The notes beneath the pieces were generated by a model, which did no database searches, was not told where the DNA came from, and saw only the letters and a program-made list of their open reading frames with translations. A DNA stretch of 64,000 nt, taken from the NCBI GenBank assembly GCA_900540275.1, contig UQFO01000005.1, positions 82,521 to 146,520 on the forward strand, written 5' to 3'. This DNA is from an uncultured Oscillospiraceae bacterium. Its GTDB lineage: Bacteria; Bacillota; Clostridia; Oscillospirales; Acutalibacteraceae. Position numbers and translations under genes: made by a program. Shown here piece by piece: positions 52,645 to 61,445 of the stretch (its first letter is position 1; each line of letters starts with the position of its first letter).

Positions 52645-53324
52645 CTGCCGCCCTCCTCACTCTGCTGTATTTTCGCGCAGCTTTGGCTCATTGGGCAGCC
52701 CGCGCAGCCGGCTTCTTCCGGCTCTTTCTTTTTGCCGTTTAGCTTATTGGCAAACGCAATCAGCATTCCGAATACAAAGAATCCGCCCGGCGGCAGGATA
52801 AAGATTAAAACCGGGTCGAACAGTCCCGACGTAAGCGGTACGCCGAACACGGCCCCCGTTCCGAGAAATTCACGGATAATCCCCATCAAAAGCATCGCGG
52901 CCGTAAAGCCGACGCCCATACCAAGCCCGTCTACAATAGACGGAATCACCTTATTTTTGCTCGCGTACATCTCGGCGCGCCCTAAAATAATGCAGTTGAC
53001 GACGATAAGCGGCAGATAAATGCCGAGCGATTCGTCGATTGCCGGGGCGAACGCCTTGACAAGCATCTGCACGATGGTGACAAATCCCGCGATGATGGTG
53101 ATATAAGCGGGGATACGCACCTTGTCGGGTATCACCCTGCGCAGCAGGGAAATAACGGCGTTGGAGCAGACGAGCACCAGCGTCGCCGCGACCCCCATGC
53201 CAATGGCGTTCGAGGCGGCTGTCGTGACAGCGAGCGTCGGGCAGGTGCCAAGCACCAGGCAGAGCACGGGGTTTTCCTTGATAATTCCCTTGGAAAACTC
53301 CTGGAACAACGATTTCTTCGCCAT
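52641..53324 (-). CDS. rnfE: Rnf complex subunit RnfE
   Basis: Polytopic subunit of 227 residues, paralogous to RnfA: LGTCPTLAVTTAASNAIGM and VVNCIILGRAEM hold the equivalent Cys residues. The C-terminal soluble tail (about 195-227) is Lys/Glu-rich and contains C207-x2-C210-x5-C216, an extra Cys motif. The start overlaps the rnfG stop by one base. Confidence 0.95.
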   Translation of the reverse strand: MAKKSLFQEFSKGIIKENPVLCLVLGTCPTLAVTTAASNAIGMGVAATLVLVCSNAVISLLRRVIPDKVRIPAYITIIAGFVTIVQMLVKAFAPAIDESLGIYLPLIVVNCIILGRAEMYASKNKVIPSIVDGLGMGVGFTAAMLLMGIIREFLGTGAVFGVPLTSGLFDPVLIFILPPGGFFVFGMLIAFANKLNGKKKEPEEAGCAGCPMSQSCAKIQQSEEGGR

Positions 53325-53989
53325 CAGTTCCCGCCTCCCATCTCTTGCTTTATTGTTTCGTCCTGGATAAATTCCTTTAGCTCTTTTGCAACCGTATAGC
53401 GCGGCGCGTGGTTTCCACCCTGTGTAAGATTTTCCGTATACAGGGAAACCGCCTCGTTGACGGCGCCCGTCACGGCCTTCGACGTGATGGTCGCGCCGGT
53501 CATCGCCTCAATCTCCCCATCCTGCGGCTGGGCGTTCTTTATGACGTCAAACCCGCTTTCAGGGAGCGCCTGCTCGTACTGGCCGGTAAATTCCGGCTTG
53601 ACGGCGTTAGCGCCGAGCCCCGGCGTTTCGCTTTGGGACAGGATAGAAACGCCGGTGATTTTGCCTTCCGCCGCGTCGATTCCGGTCATCACCCTTACGT
53701 CCCCGCCGTAGCCCTTGGCGGCCGTCGTAATGGCGTAGCCTAAAACCCTTTTTTCTCCGTCCAGCGCAGCGTAGCACTCCGCATCCGTACCGGAAAGCGT
53801 AACCTGCTCAAAGCTTTTCGCCTGCGGCAAGACAGTCATTCGCGCCTGCTGCGCCTTGAGCTGTGTCTGTTCTTCAATGGGGTCTTTTGTCAATGCGTTT
53901 GTGCCGCCGAGCAGGCCCGCCACTATCAGGCAGATAAGGAAAAGCACGAGCACCGGCGTAAGGATTGCCTTCGCGTTAAGATTTTTCAC
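53324..53989 (-). CDS. rnfG: Rnf complex subunit RnfG
   Basis: Membrane-anchored flavoprotein of 221 residues. One helix (about 9-29) precedes the extracytoplasmic FMN-binding domain. The covalent FMN site is the Thr in the E-A-M-T-G-A-T motif near residue 167. The GTG at 53989 has GAGAGGA upstream inside rnfD; a TTG at 54010 is less likely. Confidence 0.94.
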   Translation of the reverse strand: MKNLNAKAILTPVLVLFLICLIVAGLLGGTNALTKDPIEEQTQLKAQQARMTVLPQAKSFEQVTLSGTDAECYAALDGEKRVLGYAITTAAKGYGGDVRVMTGIDAAEGKITGVSILSQSETPGLGANAVKPEFTGQYEQALPESGFDVIKNAQPQDGEIEAMTGATITSKAVTGAVNEAVSLYTENLTQGGNHAPRYTVAKELKEFIQDETIKQEMGGGN

Positions 53990-54926
53990 GCTTTTTCCTC
54001 TCCTCTCCAAAGGGCTTTGGCATGGTCAGCCGCTCAATGTGCGGCACCAGTATGTTCATCAGGATAATCGAGAACGACACGCCCTCCGGAAGGTTCGCGT
54101 ACAGCCGGATAAGCACCGTAATAACGCCGCAGCCGACGCCGAAAACAACCTTGCCGGCAGTCGTCATGGGGGATGTCGTATAGTCGGTCGCCATGAAAAT
54201 CGCGCCGAGCAGGACGCCGCCTGACAGAATATGGAACAGCGGGTCCTGGCCGAGCGCCCATGACAGCACGAATACCGTGCCGATGAAGCAAACCGGGATA
54301 GCCGGATGGATAATTTTCCTTGCAACTAAATAAATACCGCCGAGCAAAAGCGCCAGGGCGCATGTTTCACCCAAACATCCGCCGGTGGTGCCTAAAAATA
54401 AATCAAGGTAGCTCGTCGATACGCCGTTTGCGTTATTCGCAAGCGGGGTCGCGCTCGTTACGGCGTCCGCCGTACCCTGCAAATACCAGAAGGCCTTGGG
54501 CCAGGTGGTCATATGGACCGGGAACGACACGAGCAAAACGATACGCGCGGCAAGCGCGGGGTTTACAAAGTTCTGCCCGATTCCGCCGAACATCTGCTTG
54601 ACGACGACGATGGCGACAATGCTGCCGAACGCCGCGATAAACAGGTTGATATTGACCGGCAGGTTCAGCGCGAGCAGTACGCCCGTAACGACGGCGCTCA
54701 AATCGCCGATGGTATCGTCCCGCTTCATTACCTTTCGGCAGATATACTCCGCTAAAACCGCCGTTGCCGTACATACGGTGATGACGAGCAGGCTTTTCCA
54801 CCCAAAAATCACGACGGAAGCGATAACCGCCGGAACCAGGGCAATGAGCACGTTGCCCATTATCTTTGCCGTGCTTACCCCGCTGCGCAGATGCGGCGAC
54901 GGGGAAACATAAAATTTTGTATCCAT
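53976..54926 (-). CDS. rnfD: Rnf complex subunit RnfD
   Basis: Polytopic NqrB-family subunit of 316 residues, about nine helices. SPSPHLRSGVSTAKIM is the N-terminal signature. The covalent FMN Thr lies in D-A-V-T-S-A-T-P-L (about 150-158). AAGGGG lies eight bases before the ATG at 54926, five bases after rnfC. Confidence 0.95.
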   Translation of the reverse strand: MDTKFYVSPSPHLRSGVSTAKIMGNVLIALVPAVIASVVIFGWKSLLVITVCTATAVLAEYICRKVMKRDDTIGDLSAVVTGVLLALNLPVNINLFIAAFGSIVAIVVVKQMFGGIGQNFVNPALAARIVLLVSFPVHMTTWPKAFWYLQGTADAVTSATPLANNANGVSTSYLDLFLGTTGGCLGETCALALLLGGIYLVARKIIHPAIPVCFIGTVFVLSWALGQDPLFHILSGGVLLGAIFMATDYTTSPMTTAGKVVFGVGCGVITVLIRLYANLPEGVSFSIILMNILVPHIERLTMPKPFGEERKKREKS

Positions 54927-54931
54927 CCTGC

Positions 54932-56302
54932 TCACCCCTTCCCCTGCGCGGCCCTTTTGGCGGCGGCTTCCTTCACAATGGCTTTTCCAAGCCTCATATT
55001 CTGTACGATATGCTTATGCGCCGGACAGTTAAACGCGCAGCTCCCGCATTCCATGCACGTCATGACGCCCTGCTTTTCAAGCGCCTGCGCGTCCTTGAGC
55101 TTAACGCTGCGGCTGATAACGGGCGGCACAAGGTTCATCGGGCAGCTCAGCGCGCATTTTCCGCAGCGGATGCAGGCGGAAGGCTCCGGGAGCCTTGCGT
55201 CCCTTTCACCAAACGCCAAAATCGCGTTATTCTGCTTTAAGACGGGCAGTGAGTCGTCGGCAAGGGCCAGACCCATCATCGGCCCGCCCATCAAAAGCTT
55301 TCTCGGCGTTTCCCGGTAGCCGCCGCAGAACTCTATGACGTCCTTAATCGGCGTGCCGATAGGTACGATGACGTTCTGCGGGTTCTTCACCGCGCTTCCG
55401 TCCACCGTAATGCGTTTAGATACAAGCGGGATTCCCGTTTTCAAATAGTTCGACAGGAACGCGATAGACGTAACGTTCATCACGATACACCCGGCGTCTG
55501 CCGGCAGCTTCCCGGCGGGTACTACCCTGCCGGTACACGCCTTGACGAGCACCTTTTCCGCCCCCTGCGGGTAGCGCGCCTTTAAGGGCAGCACGCGCAC
55601 ATGGTCTTGCGGGTCATTCGTTTTGCTGCCGGCAATTTCGCGCAGCACCTCGATGACGTCCGGCTTGTTGTCCTCTACGCCGATTATCACGCGCTCTATC
55701 TGCAAAAGCTCCTTGACGGCGTACACGCCCGACATCACCGCCCAGGAGTTTTCAATTGCCTCGCGGTGGTCCGAGGTTATATACGGCTCGCATTCCGCGA
55801 CGTTTATAATCAGCGTATCGACCGTCTTTCCCTCCGGAATATTGAGCTTCACGTGCGCGGGAAACCCCGCTCCGCCAAGGCCGACAAGCCCGCTTGCGCG
55901 CGCGGCCGCGAGCAGGTCGGAAAGGTTATGTACATTCGGCGGTACGAGATATTCGTTCACAAGCATCTGCCCGTCGGACTCTATCACCGCCGCGTCGCAG
56001 GCGTTTCCGCCCGGGAGCTTTACCTGTGCCACCTTTTTGACAGTACCCGAGACACTGCTGTGGATTGGGGCGCCTACATATGCGTCGCTGTCCCCGATGA
56101 CCGTGCCCACCTTTACATAATCGCCCGCCTTTACCTTGAGCTTGCATGGCGCGCCGATATGCTGCTGCATCGGGATAACGACCTCCTTCGGCGGCGGCAT
56201 TACGGCGGACGGCGCCGAAGCGGTATTCTTCCGGTGGGGAACCTTTGCGCCTCCCCGCGTTCGAAACGGGGACGACGGGAATTTCAGTTCAGTCTGTTTC
56301 AT
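54932..56302 (-). CDS. rnfC: Rnf complex subunit RnfC
   Basis: Peripheral NADH-linked subunit of 456 residues, first gene of rnfCDGEAB. It has the HIGAPCKLKVKAGDYVKVG segment (RnfC_N), the NADH/FMN region GLGGAGFPAHVKLN, and two ferredoxin motifs, C-I-R-C-G-K-C-x3-C-P and C-M-E-C-G-S-C-x3-C-P. GGAGGG precedes the ATG at 56302. The complex couples ferredoxin:NAD+ oxidoreduction to ion export. No regulator or promoter is clear in 56303-56480. Confidence 0.96.
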   Translation of the reverse strand: MKQTELKFPSSPFRTRGGAKVPHRKNTASAPSAVMPPPKEVVIPMQQHIGAPCKLKVKAGDYVKVGTVIGDSDAYVGAPIHSSVSGTVKKVAQVKLPGGNACDAAVIESDGQMLVNEYLVPPNVHNLSDLLAAARASGLVGLGGAGFPAHVKLNIPEGKTVDTLIINVAECEPYITSDHREAIENSWAVMSGVYAVKELLQIERVIIGVEDNKPDVIEVLREIAGSKTNDPQDHVRVLPLKARYPQGAEKVLVKACTGRVVPAGKLPADAGCIVMNVTSIAFLSNYLKTGIPLVSKRITVDGSAVKNPQNVIVPIGTPIKDVIEFCGGYRETPRKLLMGGPMMGLALADDSLPVLKQNNAILAFGERDARLPEPSACIRCGKCALSCPMNLVPPVISRSVKLKDAQALEKQGVMTCMECGSCAFNCPAHKHIVQNMRLGKAIVKEAAAKRAAQGKG

Positions 56303-56483
56303 AAAATCCCTCCATAGCATGTGGGCTTTCATCTACTATATCTATTCATCCGGCGGCACAAAAAGAAAAAGCTGCGCAAAGAAAAGCAGGCCCGCCGCAT
56401 GCCTTTTCCGGCGGAAATCCGCAGATTTCGCCAGATTACCACATTAAAATACAGTTTAACATCTTACCCCCTTTTTTTCAATA

Positions 56484-56513
56484 TGAATAGGAAGAAAAAA
56501 ACGGTCAAGAATA
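56484..56513 (+). promoter_or_regulatory. Possible sigma-G-type promoter of spoVAE
   Basis: TGAATA (56484-56489) is a good forespore -35, and AAGAATA (56507-56513), 17 bases on, matches CAT(A/T)NTA only at five of seven. Position fits a late sporulation gene, 50 bases before the start, but the match is weaker than the one before spoVAD. Confidence 0.4.
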
Positions 56514-56562
56514 AAATTACAACACAAAAAATTCCAATGATAAAAGAAAGGCCGGGAATATT

Positions 56563-56922
56563 ATGCTGGATTACTTAAACGCATTCTGGGTAGGCGGTTT
56601 AATCTGCGTCATCGGGCAGATTTTAATCGACAAGACAAAGCTTACGCCGGCGAGGATTCTCGTCACGTTTGTGGTGCTGGGCGTCGTGCTTACCGCGGTT
56701 GGGCTGTACAAGCCGCTGGTCGATTTTGCGGGCGCGGGCGCGACTGTTCCGCTGTCCGGCTTCGGCTATACAATGGCCGAGGGCATTAAAAAGGCGGTTA
56801 CGGCGCACGGCCTGATGGGTGCGCTCTCGGGCGGAATTACCGCTGCCGCAGCGGGTATTACGGCGGCAATCGTCTTCGGGTTGATTGGCGCGCTGGTCGC
56901 AAAGCCGAAGGAAAAGGATTAA
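56563..56922 (+). CDS. spoVAE: Stage V sporulation protein AE
   Basis: A 119-residue membrane protein with four helices, of the SpoVAE (SpoVAEb) family: LNAFWVGGLICVIGQILIDKTKLTPARILVTFVVLGVVL at the start and GFGYTMAEGIKKAV are characteristic. SpoVA proteins form the forespore channel for dipicolinic acid. The partner spoVAD is 20 kb away on the other strand and no spoVAC is visible. It is monocistronic and ends at a long perfect palindrome. Confidence 0.92.
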   Translation: MLDYLNAFWVGGLICVIGQILIDKTKLTPARILVTFVVLGVVLTAVGLYKPLVDFAGAGATVPLSGFGYTMAEGIKKAVTAHGLMGALSGGITAAAAGITAAIVFGLIGALVAKPKEKD

Positions 56923-56924
56923 AA

Positions 56925-56962
56925 AAAGGTGTGGCGCGGCTTATAAGCCGCGCCACACCTTT
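56925..56962. terminator. Shared terminator, spoVAE and the DUF1874-like gene
   Basis: A 38-base perfect palindrome flanked by A-run and T-run, so it works on both strands. It lies between converging genes. Confidence 0.9.
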
Positions 56963-56976
56963 ATATTGGTTACATT

Positions 56977-57360
56977 TTATTTCAGGCGGGAAAGATACTG
57001 GCAGTAGATATAAACGTTCTGGATTTTTTTTGCCTCCACGCCGTCGGCGGTCGTAATGACCGGCTGCGTTTCGGACGGGGTGATGTAAAGCTTAAAGACA
57101 ATGGCGTCCTGCCCGGGGCGCATGTTGCGGATATGCTTATAGGGGAATTCCCTGCGCTCAATCCCCAGGTAATTGAAAATGATAGTCTGGATTCCGTCGT
57201 CGTCAAAACAGCGCAGGACGTCGGCTTCCTCGTGCATCTCGATAATGGCCTTCGCTTCCTCAAAGGAAAGGTTGGTACATTTAAACTCCCCCTGATTGAC
57301 GACCGACATCATATTGCTGTTATCGAGCAGCAGCAAAGGCGTGCTTTGTACGCTTGTCAT
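56977..57360 (-). CDS. DUF1874-like small protein
   Basis: A 127-residue soluble protein. The pattern LLLLDNSNMMSVVNQGEF, then LSFEEAKAII, YLGIERREFPYKH and GQDAIVFKLYI follows the STIV_B116/DUF1874 layout (N-terminal strand, EEAK helix, LG-x-x-x-x-x-R/Y, GD-x-x-(I/V)-V/F-L). I judge this distant similarity by eye only. Function of the family, which also occurs in archaeal viruses, is unknown. The ATG at 57360 has AGAAGGGG upstream and a near-consensus promoter. Confidence 0.6.
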   Translation of the reverse strand: MTSVQSTPLLLLDNSNMMSVVNQGEFKCTNLSFEEAKAIIEMHEEADVLRCFDDDGIQTIIFNYLGIERREFPYKHIRNMRPGQDAIVFKLYITPSETQPVITTADGVEAKKIQNVYIYCQYLSRLK

Positions 57361-57392
57361 AAAAACCCCTTCTTTCATATTTTGTTAAGTCA

Positions 57393-57421
57393 ATCATATC
57401 AATTTTTATATAGATTGTCAA
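57393..57421 (-). promoter_or_regulatory. Promoter of the DUF1874-like gene
   Basis: On the minus strand a perfect TTGACA (57421-57416) and TATGAT (57398-57393) are 17 bases apart, giving a leader of about 25 bases. Confidence 0.7.
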
Positions 57422-57629
57422 TTTTGTTACTATTTTAACATACTTTTTGATGAAATTGCTAAAAGCACAGCGTCTAGCTCCTTTTCTGTTCCCCTTTTCC
57501 TGACAAACACCCATGGATTTATAAGACAGGAAAAACCCACTTTTATTTATATGATGGAAAAATACAGGAAAGAAGCCGCGCCAAGCTTTTACGGTTTCTT
57601 CCCGCTCCAAAAATAAATTAAAAAAGGGC

Positions 57630-57658
57630 TTGCAATTTAAAGAGAGGCGTGTTATATT
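57630..57658 (+). promoter_or_regulatory. Promoter of the GntR-ABC operon
   Basis: TTGCAA (57630-57635) and TATATT (57653-57658) are 17 bases apart; the operator palindrome follows directly. Confidence 0.65.
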
Positions 57659-57662
57659 CTTA

Positions 57663-57697
57663 TTGTACTACTTGAAGTAATACAAATAGTTCAACTA
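57663..57697 (+). promoter_or_regulatory. Operator palindromes of the GntR-ABC operon
   Basis: A 23-base near-perfect palindrome centred on TTGAA (57663-57685, arms TTGTA and TACAA) is followed by a shorter one, TAGTT-C-AACTA (57687-57697). They lie at the probable start site, where a GntR/YtrA repressor would act. Confidence 0.6.
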
Positions 57698-57724
57698 ATA
57701 CAACAATGATTTGGAAGGGAGATT

Positions 57725-58105
57725 ATGATGTTTACTCTTAATTTCCAAAGCAGGGAGCCAATCTACGAACAGCTTTATAATAATGTTGTCCGCCTGGCGT
57801 CCCTCGGGGTTTTACAGCCGGAGGAGCAGCTGCCGCCCGTGCGCTCGCTTGCTACCCAGCTCGGCGTCAACCCAAACACCGTCTCGAAAGCATATCAATT
57901 GCTTGAGCGGGACGGCATCATCTATTCTGCTGTTGGGAGGGGATCATTCGTGTCATCCGGTGTAACGGCCGCATCGCTGCAAAGGGCGACGGCGCTTGAC
58001 GAACTGACGAAAGCAATTAGGAAGGCCTGCGACATTGGTATTACAAAGGAAGAGCTGAAAAGGGTCATCGACGATACCTTTGCGCAAAAGGAGGGTCAGA
58101 AATGA
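57725..58105 (+). CDS. GntR-family regulator, YtrA subfamily
   Basis: A 126-residue regulator with an N-terminal GntR winged helix (SREPIYEQLYNNVVRLASLGVLQPEEQLPPVRSLATQLGVNPNTVSKAYQLLERDGIIYSAVGRGSFV in outline) and a short C-terminal helical tail, the YtrA layout. Such regulators repress adjacent ABC transporter genes and respond to cell-envelope stress. It overlaps the ATPase gene by four bases (ATGA), so translation is coupled. GGAAGGGAG precedes the first of two ATGs. Confidence 0.92.
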   Translation: MMFTLNFQSREPIYEQLYNNVVRLASLGVLQPEEQLPPVRSLATQLGVNPNTVSKAYQLLERDGIIYSAVGRGSFVSSGVTAASLQRATALDELTKAIRKACDIGITKEELKRVIDDTFAQKEGQK

Positions 58106-59001
58106 TTACGATTACCAATCTTACCAAAACGTTTGGGGAGGTAAAGGCTCTCGACCGGCTTAACTGCAACATCAACAAGGGTTCGGTGTTCGGCCTGGTT
58201 GGCTCAAACGGCTCGGGCAAATCGACGCTGCTGCGTATTCTTGCGGGCGTTTATGAGGCGAACGGCGGCACCGTGCGTATTGACGGCAGGCCGAGCTTCG
58301 ACGACCAGGATGTAAAAAGCCGCGTCTACTTTATCTCGGATTACCCGTACTTTTTCAACGATTCAACCGTTGAAAACACCGCCGCGCTCTACAGGCGGCT
58401 GTACCCTACGTGGGACGAACTCAAATACAAGCAGCTTTGCGGCATCTTCCCCATCAGCACAAAGGCCAAAATTATCAACATGTCAAAGGGCATGCAGCGG
58501 CAGGCCGCCCTGATTCTTGCGCTTGCCTGCTGCCCGCAGTATCTGCTGCTCGACGAAATATTCGACGGCCTCGACCCTGTCATCCGCCAGCTTTTGAAGA
58601 AGCTTTTGATGGACGACGTAGCGGCGCGCGGCATGACGGTCGTTATTGCAAGCCACAATTTGAGGGAGCTTGAAGACATATGCGACCACGTGGGGCTGCT
58701 GCATAAGGGCGGTATTGTTCTTGAGAAGGAGCTCGACGAGATGAAGCTCGGCATCCACAAGGTGCAGGCGGCGTTTGCAAGCGCGCTGCCCGACGGCGCT
58801 TTTGCAAATATCGATATCATCGACATCCAGAAGAGGGGCCTGCTTTACAATCTCGTGGCGCGCGGAGACAAGGAGGAGCTCATGGCAAAGATGAACGCCT
58901 TGAACCCCGTATTTATCGAAGCGCTTCCTTTGACGCTCGAGGAAGTATTTATCAGTGAAATGGAGGTAGCGGGATATGACATCAACAACATCATGCAATA
59001 G
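58102..59001 (+). CDS. ABC transporter ATP-binding protein
   Basis: ATPase of 299 residues. Walker A is GSNGSGKST (about 34-42); the signature is degenerate (NMSKGMQRQ, about 128-136, in place of LSGGQ), as in YtrB-like exporters; Walker B ends LLLDEIFDGLDP with Glu; the switch His lies in ASHNLRELED. A C-terminal domain of about 90 residues follows the core. It pairs with the permease encoded next (overlap 26 bases). Likely an exporter or immunity-type transporter (family knowledge). Confidence 0.93.
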   Translation: MITITNLTKTFGEVKALDRLNCNINKGSVFGLVGSNGSGKSTLLRILAGVYEANGGTVRIDGRPSFDDQDVKSRVYFISDYPYFFNDSTVENTAALYRRLYPTWDELKYKQLCGIFPISTKAKIINMSKGMQRQAALILALACCPQYLLLDEIFDGLDPVIRQLLKKLLMDDVAARGMTVVIASHNLRELEDICDHVGLLHKGGIVLEKELDEMKLGIHKVQAAFASALPDGAFANIDIIDIQKRGLLYNLVARGDKEELMAKMNALNPVFIEALPLTLEEVFISEMEVAGYDINNIMQ

Positions 59002-61303
59002 TAAAACGCACCAGTTTCTCAGCATGTACCTATGGTCCATGCGGAAAAATATGGCGACAATTATCACATACAGCCTGTTTTTACTGTTTTCGTTTCCGCT
59101 GCTTCTGCTCTTTTACAATACGCTGACCGCGGCAAACATTATTGACAGGGCGGACTTCCTGATAGAAGCGAACAACACGGTTTACCCCATTATCTTCGGC
59201 TGCATCCTGATGCTTTTCACCCTGCTCGTTTCTGTCTTTATGTTCAGCTACCTGCATAAAAAACGCAGCGTAGACATGTTCGGCGCGCTGCCGGTGAGCA
59301 GGCGCACGCTCTTCTTCTCGCGCTATCTTGCGGGCCTTACGATTTTACTTGTCCCGCTGCTCGTGGTCACGGGGGTATGCATACCGATGTGCCTGCCCCA
59401 CACAGAAGCAATCTGGGCCCTTCTCAACGCCATGCTCTGCCTGGTTACCGCCACAGTTGTTTCCTATACGTTTACGGCATTTATCGCCGTATGCTGCGGC
59501 ACCACGGCCGATATGGTCATTTCTGTTCTTGCAATCAACGGGCTGTACCCAGCCGCCGTCGGAATCTGCCAGCTGATGAGCACGACCATCCTGCCGGGCG
59601 TTATAACGGAATTCAACCCGTCCGTAGTGGCTTACACGGCGTTTTCCCCGTATGTTACGGGCATCACGTCGGCGCTGTCTGGAACGTCAAGGTATAACGG
59701 CACCACCCTCTTTGAAATGCCCGGGCAGCTATTATGCTGGTTTATCCTCGCGGCCGCGTGCTTTGCTGGCTGCGTGGTGCTGTCCCGCCGCCGCAAGGCT
59801 GAAAGCGCCCAGGCGGGCTTTGCGTTCCGCCTGCCCGCGGTCGTCGTGCGGTTTATCGCCTGCGTTACGATAGGCCTGCTGTTCGGCCTGATTTTCGGTT
59901 CGATTTCCACGGGCGTCCGCGATGTCAATGTCATGCAGCAGCACCTCTGGTTTGTTATCGGGCTGGTCATTGGCTCGTTTATCACGCATATGGTCGTGAC
60001 GTTTATCTATAACCGCGGCGTAAAAGGGTTCCTGAAATCCCTCATCCCCTACGGCGTGCTTCTCGCTATTGTGCTGGCCGGCTATTCCATCATTGTGACA
60101 GGCCTGTTTGGGTGCGACGTATACGTCCCAAAGGCCGACGAGGTCAAAAGCGTGCGTTTTGTCGTAAACAGTTCAGTCACCGACAGCGCTAATAACAATG
60201 ATATGGTATTTGATTCCGCAAAGTTCGAGGACAAAGAGCAGATAGAAGAGGTCGTAGCCCTGCACAGCGAAATTACGGAGGGCCTGAGGGATAAGCTAGG
60301 CTACCCGTACACGCTCTATTCGGGGAGCAACTCTTATGGATATGGCGATGAAGGTCAATACAACCTGAAAAAAATCAGTATGGAATACACGTTCCAGAAC
60401 GGCTCCACCGTTTTAAGGGAATATAAGGAGGGGCAGTATGACCTGGAGGAAATCAGCGGAAGCGTACAGAAGCTGCTTTCGTCTGAGGAATATAAAAAAC
60501 AGACAAACGTACTGTTCACCCTGGAAAACAATTACCTGACCTATATAACAGCGAATTCGGATGGTTTTTATTACGACGCGGAGGCTGCCGTTACCCCCAG
60601 CGAAAGGGGCGTTACGATTACGGACCGCGGGCAGCTTTCCGAGCTTGCCGCAGCGCTGCGGCAGGATATCCTGGAGGATGACAGCTACGGGGTTTATTCG
60701 TACAACGCCTATACGGCAAAGGGAAAAGGCGTGGTGCAGCTTGCGGTAGGCTGCCAGGTAAAAGACGATACTTACCTGAAAGTGTTCAACGTACCCGAGA
60801 CCTATGAGAGGTCATGGGAGCTACTCGGCCGGTTTATGATGCGGCCTGTAGACGCTGATGAGCTGAAGAAAGACAGCTACGCTCAGGAGCTTTTCCGCGT
60901 GCCTGACCCGGAAAAGGCATCCACCTACAAAAACACCTTCTCAGCAGGTGAGATTGAGGAAATAAAAAACAAGGAACACACCTCGGCTGCCGTTACGTTC
61001 CAGCCGCCGGAAGGCTGGGACCAGGAAAATATCTACTGTTCCCTGATTGTCGATATGGGAGATGGGCAGATGCCCTTCGACACGAAATTCGGCGAGCTGA
61101 GCAAGTGCGAAAAGAAAAACGGCTCCTTCAGCTACAGCCTGCCGTCTATGGTAATGTGGAGTACCGTCCAGTTCTATGACGCAGATGGGAACGCCACACA
61201 GAAAATAGATATCAGCGGCGTGTCGGATAACGCCGCGGTCGTCCCGGACGAACAGTTTAAAACGGAATCCGGTAAAACGTACACACTGTTCGCTCTCCGG
61301 TAA
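58976..61303 (+). CDS. ABC transporter permease with large extracytoplasmic domain
   Basis: A 775-residue permease. About ten helices lie between residues 20 and 380, with the RRTLFFSRYLAGL loop after the second helix that occurs in ABC-2 permeases. After the last helix comes a 390-residue extracytoplasmic domain (about 385-775) rich in Tyr, Glu and Lys. Similar permeases stand beside YtrA-type regulators. GGAGG lies nine bases before the ATG. The substrate is unknown; the large outer domain could bind a peptide antibiotic or lipid (inference). Confidence 0.85.
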   Translation: MTSTTSCNSKTHQFLSMYLWSMRKNMATIITYSLFLLFSFPLLLLFYNTLTAANIIDRADFLIEANNTVYPIIFGCILMLFTLLVSVFMFSYLHKKRSVDMFGALPVSRRTLFFSRYLAGLTILLVPLLVVTGVCIPMCLPHTEAIWALLNAMLCLVTATVVSYTFTAFIAVCCGTTADMVISVLAINGLYPAAVGICQLMSTTILPGVITEFNPSVVAYTAFSPYVTGITSALSGTSRYNGTTLFEMPGQLLCWFILAAACFAGCVVLSRRRKAESAQAGFAFRLPAVVVRFIACVTIGLLFGLIFGSISTGVRDVNVMQQHLWFVIGLVIGSFITHMVVTFIYNRGVKGFLKSLIPYGVLLAIVLAGYSIIVTGLFGCDVYVPKADEVKSVRFVVNSSVTDSANNNDMVFDSAKFEDKEQIEEVVALHSEITEGLRDKLGYPYTLYSGSNSYGYGDEGQYNLKKISMEYTFQNGSTVLREYKEGQYDLEEISGSVQKLLSSEEYKKQTNVLFTLENNYLTYITANSDGFYYDAEAAVTPSERGVTITDRGQLSELAAALRQDILEDDSYGVYSYNAYTAKGKGVVQLAVGCQVKDDTYLKVFNVPETYERSWELLGRFMMRPVDADELKKDSYAQELFRVPDPEKASTYKNTFSAGEIEEIKNKEHTSAAVTFQPPEGWDQENIYCSLIVDMGDGQMPFDTKFGELSKCEKKNGSFSYSLPSMVMWSTVQFYDADGNATQKIDISGVSDNAAVVPDEQFKTESGKTYTLFALR

Positions 61304-61445
61304 AAAAGCTTGGAAGGCTATGAAAAAGAGGCTCAGGGGCCGGAACGGAATTCACCGTTCCGGCCCTGCCTATGAAAACGGTTGAAAAACAATGTCCGCG
61401 GGCTTATAATAATAAAATTAGATTATTTATAAGAAGGTGGCGGGT

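Larger units (their letters stand above)
57361..57724. other. AT-rich divergent region with regulatory sites
   Basis: 364 bases without a gene. It holds the promoter of the DUF1874-like gene on the minus strand and the promoter and operator of the GntR-ABC operon on the plus strand; 57422-57629 shows nothing that I can name. Confidence 0.6.

Noticed and set aside
61333..61370. Inverted repeat between the permease and fumarase genes as a terminator
   Set aside because: The stem is strong but no T-run follows on either strand; it may end the operon, but this cannot be claimed.
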